This document shows, piece by piece, positions 1-5,498 of a stretch of DNA of 21,423 nucleotides. This DNA comes from an uncultured Christensenella sp. (lineage in GTDB: Bacteria; Bacillota; Clostridia; Christensenellales; UBA3700). A model generated the notes under the pieces. It saw nothing but the letters and a program-made list of their open reading frames with translations. It was not told where the DNA came from and did not search any database. Position 1 is the first letter of the stretch. Each line of letters opens with the position of its first letter. The stretch lies in the NCBI GenBank assembly GCA_910584975.1, contig CAJUEA010000027.1, forward strand, positions 1 to 21,423, written 5' to 3'. The translations under genes were made by a program, and so were the position numbers.

Positions 1-45
1 AAAAATCGACTTTTTAGAGCCTTTTACACTTTACACAAAAAATAA

Positions 46-79
46 CAGCCGAAAACATAACATTTTTGGCTGATTTTTT
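46..79 (+). terminator. Rho-independent terminator of an off-window gene
   Basis: CAGCCGAAAA (46-55) pairs with TTTTTGGCTG (63-72), with one G-U pair and a 7-nt loop, followed by a T run at 74-79. It would end a plus-strand transcript entering from the left edge. One frame is open from base 1 to a TAA at 43-45, just before the hairpin, so bases 1-45 may be the last codons of that gene; 14 codons are too few to identify it. Confidence 0.6.
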
Positions 80-157
80 ATAGATTATTAACTATTAAAT
101 TTAGAACAATAAAGGCTGAATATTTTTGCATTGCATTGCTGTACAGAGCACTTTTCC

Positions 158-225
158 TGTCATCCCGAGCATAACGGGGTCCCCACAAAATAACTTTTTT
201 GTGGGGTATAGGTAGGGATCTCCGA
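158..225 (+). repeat. REP-like unit A, with an extra internal hairpin
   Basis: The arms TGTCATCCCGAGC (158-170) and GGGATCTCCGAC (about 214-225) match the other units, but the centre is replaced by a longer insert carrying a perfect hairpin: CCCCACAAAA (181-190), 6-nt loop, TTTTGTGGGG (197-206). This copy therefore looks like a unit with a second stem nested inside the first. Confidence 0.65.
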
Positions 226-260
226 CTTTTATTGTGTTACAAAAATGATACCTTTCAATT

Positions 261-325
261 TACTCAACAAGCCAAATCTGAGATTCTTCGACTGCACTGC
301 GTTGCGCTCAGAATGACAAAAGCAC
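261..325 (-). repeat. REP-like unit B (46-bp exact repeat, first copy)
   Basis: Bases 280-325 are identical to 582-627 over 46 bp, from GAGATTCTTCGACTGCACTG to the AAAAGCAC tail. The leader TACTCAACAAGC (261-272) is also shared with unit F. The identity suggests recent duplication or conversion. Confidence 0.85.
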
Positions 326-366
326 TATTTTCCTACAAGCACAAAATAATGTTACCTTTTCCTTCC

Positions 367-413
367 ACTCAACAAGCATAGTCCGAGATCCCTCGACTAC
401 GCTCGGGATGACA
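367..413 (-). repeat. REP-like unit C
   Basis: The 23-bp leader and first arm (367-389, starting ACTCAACAAGCATAGTCC) are identical to 564-586 of unit F. The unit continues as CCCTCGACTACGCTCGGGATGACA and is the most symmetrical copy: ATCCCTCGA against CTCGGGAT around a short loop. Confidence 0.8.
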
Positions 414-440
414 ATAACCTTAGTTACTCCGACCAGTCGC

Positions 441-462
441 AAAGCACAACAAGTTGTGCTTT
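441..462. repeat. 10-bp perfect inverted repeat
   Basis: AAAGCACAAC (441-450) and GTTGTGCTTT (453-462) are perfect inverted copies around AA. The AAAGCAC half is the same heptamer that closes units B and F, so this is probably a relic of two such ends placed head to head. It has no convincing T run and no gene just upstream, so I do not call it a terminator. Confidence 0.55.
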
Positions 463-500
463 TGTCAGACTTAATTAGGTTATTTTTTATTACTTTTTCT

Positions 501-530
501 TGTCATTTCGAGCTTGTCGAGAAATCTCAA
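501..530 (+). repeat. REP-like unit E
   Basis: TGTCATTTCGAGC (501-513) and TCGAGAAATCTCAA (517-530) form the two arms around a TTG loop. The orientation is opposite to units B, C, F and G. Confidence 0.75.
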
Positions 531-562
531 ACTTTTTGTGATAAAAAAAATAACATACATCT

Positions 563-627
563 TACTCAACAAGCATAGTCCGAGATTCTTCGACTGCACT
601 GCGTTGCGCTCAGAATGACAAAAGCAC
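563..627 (-). repeat. REP-like unit F (46-bp exact repeat, second copy)
   Basis: Bases 582-627 repeat 280-325 exactly. The upstream 564-586 repeats 367-389 of unit C exactly. Unit F therefore combines the leader of C with the body of B, which fits recombination between copies. Confidence 0.85.
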
Positions 628-635
628 AAACCAAA

Positions 636-665
636 TCGAGATTCTTGATAAACTCGGAATGACAT
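636..665 (-). repeat. REP-like unit G (diverged)
   Basis: TCGAGATTCTTG (636-647) and ACTCGGAATGACA (652-664) keep both arms with a changed loop. It follows unit F by only 8 bp, in the same orientation. Confidence 0.65.
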
Positions 666-866
666 TGATAGTGTAATTTTGAGCAACAGTCATTTATTTT
701 GAGAATGACATTAAAAATGTTTTATTTATATATTAAAGCTTGCAACAAAACTATAACCAATGGCTTTAATGAATGTATTATCTTTCTTATATTAATCTAA
801 TTTTTATCTTTATTTAGATTTATTTCAAAAAAAATAATTCTATTGCAAAAAAATTATTGCAAACAC

Positions 867-895
867 TTGAAAAACTCAATCTAGTATGTTATAAT
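867..895 (+). promoter_or_regulatory. Strong sigma-A-type promoter, extended -10
   Basis: TTGAAA (867-872), a 17-bp spacer and TATAAT (890-895), with TG at 887-888 giving an extended -10. The start site should be near 902, leaving a short leader with the GGAGG site at 919-923 before the ATG at 931. Two copies of TATTGCAAA (841-849 and 855-863) lie just upstream of the -35 box. This is the best promoter in the window and drives the scaffold/GGGtGRT operon. Confidence 0.85.
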
Positions 896-930
896 AGATT
901 AAAATTGAATACAATTTTGGAGGAAATCTA

Positions 931-1623
931 ATGCAATATTCACACGAAGTTATGTCAATGTGCCCAGTGGCACAAGGTCCTAACCACGGCTGTGCACCAA
1001 TTCCTGAAGAGGGCAAATGGGTTCAAGCTCGTGAAATTAAGGATATTTCTGGACTTACACATGGTGTTGGCTGGTGTGCTCCACAACAAGGTGCATGCAA
1101 ACTTACTTTAAATGTAAAAAATGGCGTTATCGAAGAGGCTCTTATTGAAACTCTTGGTTGCTCAGGTATGACTCACTCTGCTGCTATGGCTGCTGAAGTT
1201 CTACCAGGCAAAACTATTCTTGAGGCGTTGAACACTGACTTAGTATGCGATGCAATCAACACTGCAATGCGCGAGTTGTTCTTGCAAATCGTTTATGGTC
1301 GTACTCAATCTGCTTTCTCTGAAGATGGCTTGCCAATCGGTGCAGGACTTGAAGATTTGGGTAAAGGTTTGAGAACTCAAGTTGGTACTATGTACTCTAC
1401 TAAACTTAAGGGCGTAAGATACCTTGAAATGGCTGAAGGTTACATCACAAGAATCGCTTTGGACGAAAACAACGAAGTTATCGGCTACAAATTTGTTCAT
1501 CTTGGCAAAATGATGGAAGCTATCGAAAAAGGTATGTCTCCAAATGATGCTTACGAAAAATTTAGTGGTCAATATGGTAGATTTAATGAGGCGGTTAAAA
1601 CTATTAACCCTCGTAAAGAGTAA
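931..1623 (+). CDS. IscU/NifU-like iron-sulfur scaffold-type protein
   Basis: A 230-residue protein related to the N-terminal domain of NifU/IscU, the family that assembles Fe-S clusters on conserved cysteines. The region at residues 75-100 (LGCSGMTHSAAMAAEVLPGK) resembles the IscU pattern GC..AxASxSM...xGK. Other cysteines are at 11, 21, 49, 56 and 106, and the HGVGWC segment (44-49) could supply a further ligand. It is longer than IscU (about 130-150 aa), so it is a divergent form. The start has GGAGG 7 bp upstream. The GGGtGRT gene follows after 15 bp with its own AGGAGG. The two share codon habits richer in C-ending codons (ATC, AAC, TAC) than the rest of the window, a sign of high expression. 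From family knowledge this pair recurs in Clostridia; its partner cluster or substrate is unknown to me. Confidence 0.75.
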   Translation: MQYSHEVMSMCPVAQGPNHGCAPIPEEGKWVQAREIKDISGLTHGVGWCAPQQGACKLTLNVKNGVIEEALIETLGCSGMTHSAAMAAEVLPGKTILEALNTDLVCDAINTAMRELFLQIVYGRTQSAFSEDGLPIGAGLEDLGKGLRTQVGTMYSTKLKGVRYLEMAEGYITRIALDENNEVIGYKFVHLGKMMEAIEKGMSPNDAYEKFSGQYGRFNEAVKTINPRKE

Positions 1624-1638
1624 TAGGAGGTATGGATT

Positions 1639-2640
1639 ATGGAAATTAAATTTGAAGGATATGAAAGAAGAATTGACAAAATCAATGCTTGCCTAAACGA
1701 AAATGGTATCAAAGACTTAGAGGACGCTTACAACATCTGCTCTGCTAAGGGTATCAATGTTGATGAAATCGTAAGAAATATTCAACCAATCGCATTTGAA
1801 AATGCTATTTGGGCTTATACAGCTGGTTGTGCAATCGCAATCAAAAAAGGTTGCAAAGTTGCTGCTGATGCTGCTGAGGCAATCGGTCTTGGCTTGCAAG
1901 CATTCTGCATTCCTGGTTCAGTTGCTGACCAAAGATCAGTTGGTCTTGGACATGGTAACCTTGCTGCTAAACTACTAAGAGAAGAGACAAAATGCTTTGC
2001 TTTCCTTGCTGGTCACGAGTCTTTTGCTGCTGCTGAAGGCGCTATCGGTATTGCAAGAACTGCAAACACTGTAAGAAAAACTCCACTTAAAGTTATTCTT
2101 AATGGTCTTGGTAAAGATGCTGCTTACATTATCAGCCGTATCAATGGTTTCACTTATGTAAAAACAGAGTTCAACCAAGCTACTGGCGAACTTAAAGTTG
2201 TTTCTACAACTCCATACAGCAATGGCGAGCGTGCTGCTGTAAGAGTTTTTGGTGCAAACGATGTAAACGAAGGTGTTGCAATTATGCAAGCTGAAAAAGT
2301 TGATGTTTCAATCACTGGTAACTCAACTAACCCAACTCGTTTCCAACACCCAGTTGCAGGCACTTACAAAAAAGTTTGCTATGAAAAAGGTATCAAATAC
2401 TTCTCTGTTGCAAGTGGTGGTGGTACTGGTAGAACACTTCACCCAGACAATATGGCTGCAGGTCCAGCATCTTATGGTTTGACAGACACAATGGGCCGTA
2501 TGCACAGCGATGCTCAATTTGCAGGTAGCTCTTCAGTTCCTGCCCATGTTGAGATGATGGGACTTATCGGTATGGGTAACAACCCAATGGTAGGTGCAAG
2601 CGTTGCAGTTGCTGTTGCTGTTGAAAAAGCAATGAACTAA
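1639..2640 (+). CDS. GGGtGRT-family protein, function unknown
   Basis: A 333-residue protein carrying the signature GGGTGRT at residues 260-266, followed by LHPDNMAAGPASYG; the family is named after this motif. No signal peptide or clear membrane span is visible; glycine- and alanine-rich stretches (75-110, 121-140, 305-333) suggest a compact cytoplasmic fold with nucleotide- or cofactor-binding loops, which is inference. Cysteines at 19, 34, 64, 72, 90, 119 and 247 may matter given the Fe-S-like neighbour. AGGAGG at 1625-1630 lies 8 bp from the ATG. It is the second gene of a two-gene operon ending in the terminator at 2704-2731. Codon choice suggests strong expression. The biochemical role of the family is, to my knowledge, not established, so I give no function. 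Confidence 0.85.
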   Translation: MEIKFEGYERRIDKINACLNENGIKDLEDAYNICSAKGINVDEIVRNIQPIAFENAIWAYTAGCAIAIKKGCKVAADAAEAIGLGLQAFCIPGSVADQRSVGLGHGNLAAKLLREETKCFAFLAGHESFAAAEGAIGIARTANTVRKTPLKVILNGLGKDAAYIISRINGFTYVKTEFNQATGELKVVSTTPYSNGERAAVRVFGANDVNEGVAIMQAEKVDVSITGNSTNPTRFQHPVAGTYKKVCYEKGIKYFSVASGGGTGRTLHPDNMAAGPASYGLTDTMGRMHSDAQFAGSSSVPAHVEMMGLIGMGNNPMVGASVAVAVAVEKAMN

Positions 2641-2703
2641 TTGCTTGAATTAAAATTACACAACAACCTATTGCAATTTTAAAATTATGATATAAAACAA
2701 ATC

Positions 2704-2731
2704 AAAGTCGGATTTTTATCCGACTTTTTTT
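2704..2731 (+). terminator. Rho-independent terminator of the GGGtGRT operon
   Basis: AAAGTCGGAT (2704-2713) pairs perfectly with ATCCGACTTT (2718-2727) around a TTTT loop and runs into a continuous T tract to 2731. It lies 64 bp after the stop codon. Confidence 0.9.
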
Positions 2732-2881
2732 GTTCTCATATTGTTTTAATACCCACTAAAAATAATTATACTAAATTGTATGCTAGCTTAAATTACAGCA
2801 ATTTATTTATTCATAAACTATTTATCTGATTTTTCAAAATGATACAAAAGATTAGAATATTCGATTATCCACTTCCCTATT

Positions 2882-2923
2882 AGAAAAAAAACACTTTAAC
2901 AAATGATTAAAGTGTTTTTTTCT
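2882..2923 (-). terminator. Terminator after fabG, probably bidirectional
   Basis: ACACTTTAA (2891-2899) pairs with TTAAAGTGT (2907-2915), flanked by 8 A on the left and 7 T on the right, so it works in either direction. On the minus strand it lies 15 bp past the fabG stop. The stretch 2732-2881 between the two terminators shows no gene. Confidence 0.85.
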
Positions 2924-2937
2924 AATCAAATTATCTT

Positions 2938-3675
2938 TTAACTTCTTGCGCAGCCGTCAACTGACAAAATATCGCCTGTAATATAACTTGCCATATCGCT
3001 TGCAAGAAACAAAAAAGCATTTGCAACATCTCTAGGCTCGCCAATTCTGCCAAGTGGAATGGTTTTAATAAGTGGTGCAATAATCTCTTTTGGCAGATTT
3101 GCCACCATATCTGTGTTTGTGATGCCCGGTGCAACTGCATTTACTCGGATATTAAACGGAGCAAGTTCTCTTGCCAATGATTTTGTAAAGCCATTTACGG
3201 CAAACTTGCTTGAAGGATACCCTACACCAGATGGCTGACCATAAATGCTGACCATTGAACTTGTATTCAAAATAACACCACTACGCTTTTCTTTCATAAA
3301 CGGAGTTACTGCTTTTGTCATATTGAACACTGCATTCAAATTCAAATCAATAATTTTGCAAAACTCTTCACTTGAAGTGTCATCGATGGACTTGCTTGCT
3401 GAAATTCCCGCATTGTTAACCAAAATGTCAATTTTTCCATATTTTTTTGCAACGATATCTGCAACCTCTTTAACTTGCTCAAAATTTGACAAATCAGGGT
3501 AATATCCTTCAACTTTAATTCCTTCTTGTGCAAGTTGGCTGACTGCCTTGTCCACTGTTTCTGCCCTAGAGCCAAGCAAAACAACCTCAGCACCATTTTC
3601 TTTAAATACTCTTACAATTTCCAACCCAATGCCACGAGTGCCACCTGTAACAATAGCTACTTTACCTTTTAACAT
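2938..3675 (-). CDS. fabG: 3-oxoacyl-ACP reductase-like short-chain dehydrogenase
   Basis: A classical short-chain dehydrogenase of 245 residues. TGGTRGIG (10-17) is the NAD(P)-binding loop, NNAG is at 87-90, and the catalytic set is Ser140, Tyr153 and Lys157 (YPSSK). The C-terminal SVDGC segment is typical of FabG. If FabG, it reduces 3-oxoacyl-ACP with NADPH in fatty acid elongation; other SDR substrates are possible because it stands alone, away from any fab cluster. I chose the ATG at 3673-3675 because AAGGGGAA lies 6 bp upstream and the Rossmann fold begins at once; an ORF extension to 3729 would run through the promoter. It has its own promoter and a palindromic operator-like site. The membrane-protein gene 132 bp upstream is co-oriented but probably separate. 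Confidence 0.85.
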   Translation of the reverse strand: MLKGKVAIVTGGTRGIGLEIVRVFKENGAEVVLLGSRAETVDKAVSQLAQEGIKVEGYYPDLSNFEQVKEVADIVAKKYGKIDILVNNAGISASKSIDDTSSEEFCKIIDLNLNAVFNMTKAVTPFMKEKRSGVILNTSSMVSIYGQPSGVGYPSSKFAVNGFTKSLARELAPFNIRVNAVAPGITNTDMVANLPKEIIAPLIKTIPLGRIGEPRDVANAFLFLASDMASYITGDILSVDGCARS

Positions 3676-3698
3676 AAACTTCCCCTTAAAATAAATTA

Positions 3699-3740
3699 TA
3701 GTAATATTACTACTATAATATTTTAACACAAAAAATGCAA
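3699..3740 (-). promoter_or_regulatory. fabG promoter with overlapping 14-bp palindrome
   Basis: On the minus strand TTGCAT (3740-3735), a 17-bp spacer and TATAGT (3717-3712) form a promoter with a start near 3705. The perfect palindrome TAGTAATATTACTA (3699-3712) covers the region from the end of the -10 box past the start site, where a repressor dimer would block transcription. A TATAAT at 3700-3695 is also present but has no good -35 at the right distance. The identity of the repressor is unknown. Confidence 0.5.
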
Positions 3741-3807
3741 AATTTCCATATTAATTAAAAAATTTTACTAAATTTTACATTATTACTAAATCATAATATC
3801 ACATAAA

Positions 3808-4794
3808 CTATAAACTTTCGATTATTCGCATCAATTCCAAGCTTGTTACTTCTGCTTTTTCAAGCAAAGCACTGCTAAAAGATATATTCGCACTCAAATT
3901 TCCCATATTTTTTGAGATTTTTTCAAAATTTTTATCTATTGCTACACAAAGTGCTTTGCAATCAAATGAAAGTTTATTTTGCATTTCTACGCCTACCAAA
4001 ATTGTAGCACTTTGACTGAAAATTTCATCCTCTTTATCATTAATAAAAGCAATTGCATCATTCACATTTTGCACATCGTTAAACTCAATGCTATTAATCA
4101 CAAAATCAAGATATTTCCATTTGTTGTAATCAATCAAATTGCTATATTCGTTTTTTAGTACCAACAAAATTTTATTACAATCTTCTGTTAATTGAGCAAT
4201 ATTTTTTTGGTTTATCTCTTCAAATTTTTTAACAAAATCACAATATACAGGATATTCATCCAAAAAATTTTGATATTTTTCTATAAAAGCATTCACTTTT
4301 TTGTTGTTTACAAAAGCTTTAATCAAACTTTCTCCAAAATAGCAACCTACAAACAAAGTCAGAATTATTCCAATAATACCAAATATTTGCACCACATTAT
4401 TTTCAGGCAAAAGTTTAGAATAAACTGCTGTCAACGCAATAAAAACAATAAATAAAGCAACACTAAACACCAAACTTGCTATGAGAAAAGCAAAATATTT
4501 TTTTGTTTTTATTTGCTTATTTTTCTCTTTTAAAGAAATTTTTATCTCATTAAATAGACACTCATTGTAAATATTGTTATTATTTAAGTTGCCATTAATA
4601 TAATATTTTTTAGGGGTGCAATGAATAGAGGTTTGATTTGATAGTATACTTTTATCATTTGCAGGATATGCCAATTCGAGATTCTTCATTTCTCTTTTTT
4701 GCTCAATTTGCTCACTTAAAATAGCTACTGAAGAAATGCCTGCCCTTAAAGTATACAACTCAATTAAAAGCTTTTCTTGTATATTTTGTTCCAT
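3808..4794 (-). CDS. Unrecognised membrane protein with two central helices
   Basis: A 328-residue protein I cannot assign to a family. Residues 1-45 look helical. Residues 46-85 are polar and Asn-rich (NGNLNNNN), probably a disordered linker. A charged stretch (86-99) leads into two hydrophobic helices at about 100-124 and 133-156, joined by a short loop (SKLLPENN), i.e. a membrane hairpin. The remaining 170 residues are charged and helix-rich, likely on the same side as the N-terminus, which the flanking lysines suggest is cytoplasmic. There is no signal peptide or recognisable catalytic motif. AAGGA lies 5 bp upstream of the ATG. It is transcribed divergently from a small XRE regulator, from a near-consensus promoter at 4857-4885 with a repeated operator-like motif. 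Base composition is AT-rich even for this genome. It could be an accessory (defence, stress or mobile) gene, but nothing proves that. Confidence 0.8.
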   Translation of the reverse strand: MEQNIQEKLLIELYTLRAGISSVAILSEQIEQKREMKNLELAYPANDKSILSNQTSIHCTPKKYYINGNLNNNNIYNECLFNEIKISLKEKNKQIKTKKYFAFLIASLVFSVALFIVFIALTAVYSKLLPENNVVQIFGIIGIILTLFVGCYFGESLIKAFVNNKKVNAFIEKYQNFLDEYPVYCDFVKKFEEINQKNIAQLTEDCNKILLVLKNEYSNLIDYNKWKYLDFVINSIEFNDVQNVNDAIAFINDKEDEIFSQSATILVGVEMQNKLSFDCKALCVAIDKNFEKISKNMGNLSANISFSSALLEKAEVTSLELMRIIESL

Positions 4795-4830
4795 ATCATT
4801 CCTTTAAATTATTTGTAATAATATATAAAA

Positions 4831-4873
4831 ATATCCCTAGTGGGCTATTTTAATCTATTATATCCCCTTAGTG
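4831..4873. promoter_or_regulatory. Operator-like direct repeat
   Basis: ATATCCCTAGTG (4831-4842) and ATATCCCCTTAGTG (4860-4873) are near-identical copies 29 bp apart. Against the minus-strand promoter, one copy fills the -35/-10 spacer and the other lies about 10-20 bp past the start site. That layout is typical of repressor sites; the divergent XRE protein is the obvious candidate. Confidence 0.5.
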
Positions 4874-4885
4874 CTAAAATATCAA
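4857..4885 (-). promoter_or_regulatory. Promoter of the membrane-protein gene
   Basis: On the minus strand TTGATA (4885-4880), exactly 17 bp, then TATAAT (4862-4857). The start should be near 4850, about 55 bp before the start codon. The spacer contains one copy of the operator-like repeat. Confidence 0.75.
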
Positions 4886-4953
4886 TAGAAAAACGCAAAA
4901 AAATAATATTTTTTTGTACAATTTTCACAAAATATACTTATCAGGGGGTAATA

Positions 4954-5163
4954 ATGGAGATTATTTTTGCAAAAAGACTAAAAGAATTAATGATTGAAAA
5001 CAATTTGAACCAAGTTCAACTTGCAGAAAAAGCAAATTTAAAGCAAAATACCATAAGCAGTTGGCTAAAAGGCAAAAAATTGCCAAACATAACTTCACTT
5101 TGGCTTTTAGCAGATGTTTTTTCAGTTGAAATTGATTATCTAATTGGCAGAAAAGATTATTAA
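4954..5163 (+). CDS. Small XRE/Cro-C1-type HTH transcriptional regulator
   Basis: A 69-residue protein that is essentially a single lambda-repressor-like helix-turn-helix. Helices 2-3 lie at about residues 19-40 (NQVQLAEKANLKQNTISSWL), followed by the usual KG...PNI..L..LAD.F.V..DYLIGR tail, which is strongly conserved in this family. There is no added sensor domain. I start at the ATG at 4954 because GGGGG lies 5 bp upstream and the fold begins immediately; the longer frame from 4840 would run through the intergenic promoter. It is divergent from the membrane-protein gene, with 159 bp between the start codons. A TATACT at 4933-4938 could be its -10 box, which would give a very short leader. 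It probably represses the divergent gene and perhaps itself (inference from the repeats). Confidence 0.9.
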   Translation: MEIIFAKRLKELMIENNLNQVQLAEKANLKQNTISSWLKGKKLPNITSLWLLADVFSVEIDYLIGRKDY

Positions 5164-5384
5164 TCACATTTATAATTTTCATTAAAATCCAAATGTAAAA
5201 ATATGTTTGGGAAAATTCTCTTTTTCAAACAAAGTTTGTGAATATTAAAATCTAATATTTATTTGAAAATTTAAAGTACAAAAATATTAAAATAATTAAT
5301 TAATTAATTAATTTATTCAAAATTAATTTGCAATATTGTCTTATTCATTTAACTTAAGCAAAAGAATATTATACTTAAAATTTT
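5164..5384. other. AT-rich intergenic stretch with an (AATT)5 tract
   Basis: The space between the XRE gene and the terminator near recG holds no gene that I can support. Five tandem AATT units lie at 5294-5313. The composition is extremely AT-rich. Confidence 0.6.
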
Positions 5385-5411
5385 AAAAGGCGAACATAAT
5401 GTTCGCCTTTT
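5385..5411. terminator. Bidirectional terminator between XRE gene and recG
   Basis: AAAAGGCGAAC (5385-5395) pairs with GTTCGCCTTTT (5401-5411) around a 5-nt loop (ATAAT), with A and T runs on both sides. It lies about 90 bp past the recG stop on the minus strand and 220 bp past the XRE stop on the plus strand, so it closes the long minus-strand block and can also stop XRE transcripts. Confidence 0.85.
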
Positions 5412-5498
5412 TGTATTAAGTTGTTTTTAATAAAAATATACATTATATTTGTAATTGTCTGAAAATTCAAACATTGTAGCATTTTGCAATCATTGCTG

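Larger units (their letters stand above)
158..665. repeat. Cluster of REP-like imperfect palindromes
   Basis: At least six related units lie within about 500 bp. Read in one direction each starts with TGTCAT(T/C)(C/T)CGAG and ends with a GA(G/A)GGATCTC-like or GAGAATCTC-like arm, so the two arms can pair into an imperfect hairpin. Units occur in both orientations. Many plus-strand-reversed copies are preceded by ACTCAACAAGC and some are followed by AAAAGCAC, so the repeat is modular. Short ORFs in this stretch are translations of the repeats and are not called. Beyond the cluster, 666-866 is AT-rich; apart from a decayed arm (GAGAATGACA, 701-710) I see nothing in it. The style matches REP/BIME-like intergenic repeats; the exact family is unknown to me. 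Confidence 0.85.

Noticed and set aside
1..45. Possible tail of a plus-strand gene ending in TAA at 43-45
   Set aside because: Only 14 codons are visible; it is placed well before a terminator but cannot be identified, so it is noted only with the terminator.
199..381. 60-codon plus-strand ORF in the repeat cluster
   Set aside because: It reads through REP-like units A, B and C, has no ribosome site and no protein-like composition.
480..686. 68-codon minus-strand ORF in the repeat cluster
   Set aside because: It is made of repeat units E, F and G and has no ribosome site.
2931..3140. Minus-strand ORF overlapping fabG
   Set aside because: It is a frame shadow of fabG, which has all SDR motifs intact.
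5294..5313. (AATT)5 tract as a phase-variation switch
   Set aside because: It lies 130 bp past the XRE stop and 185 bp from the recG end, away from any promoter or reading frame.
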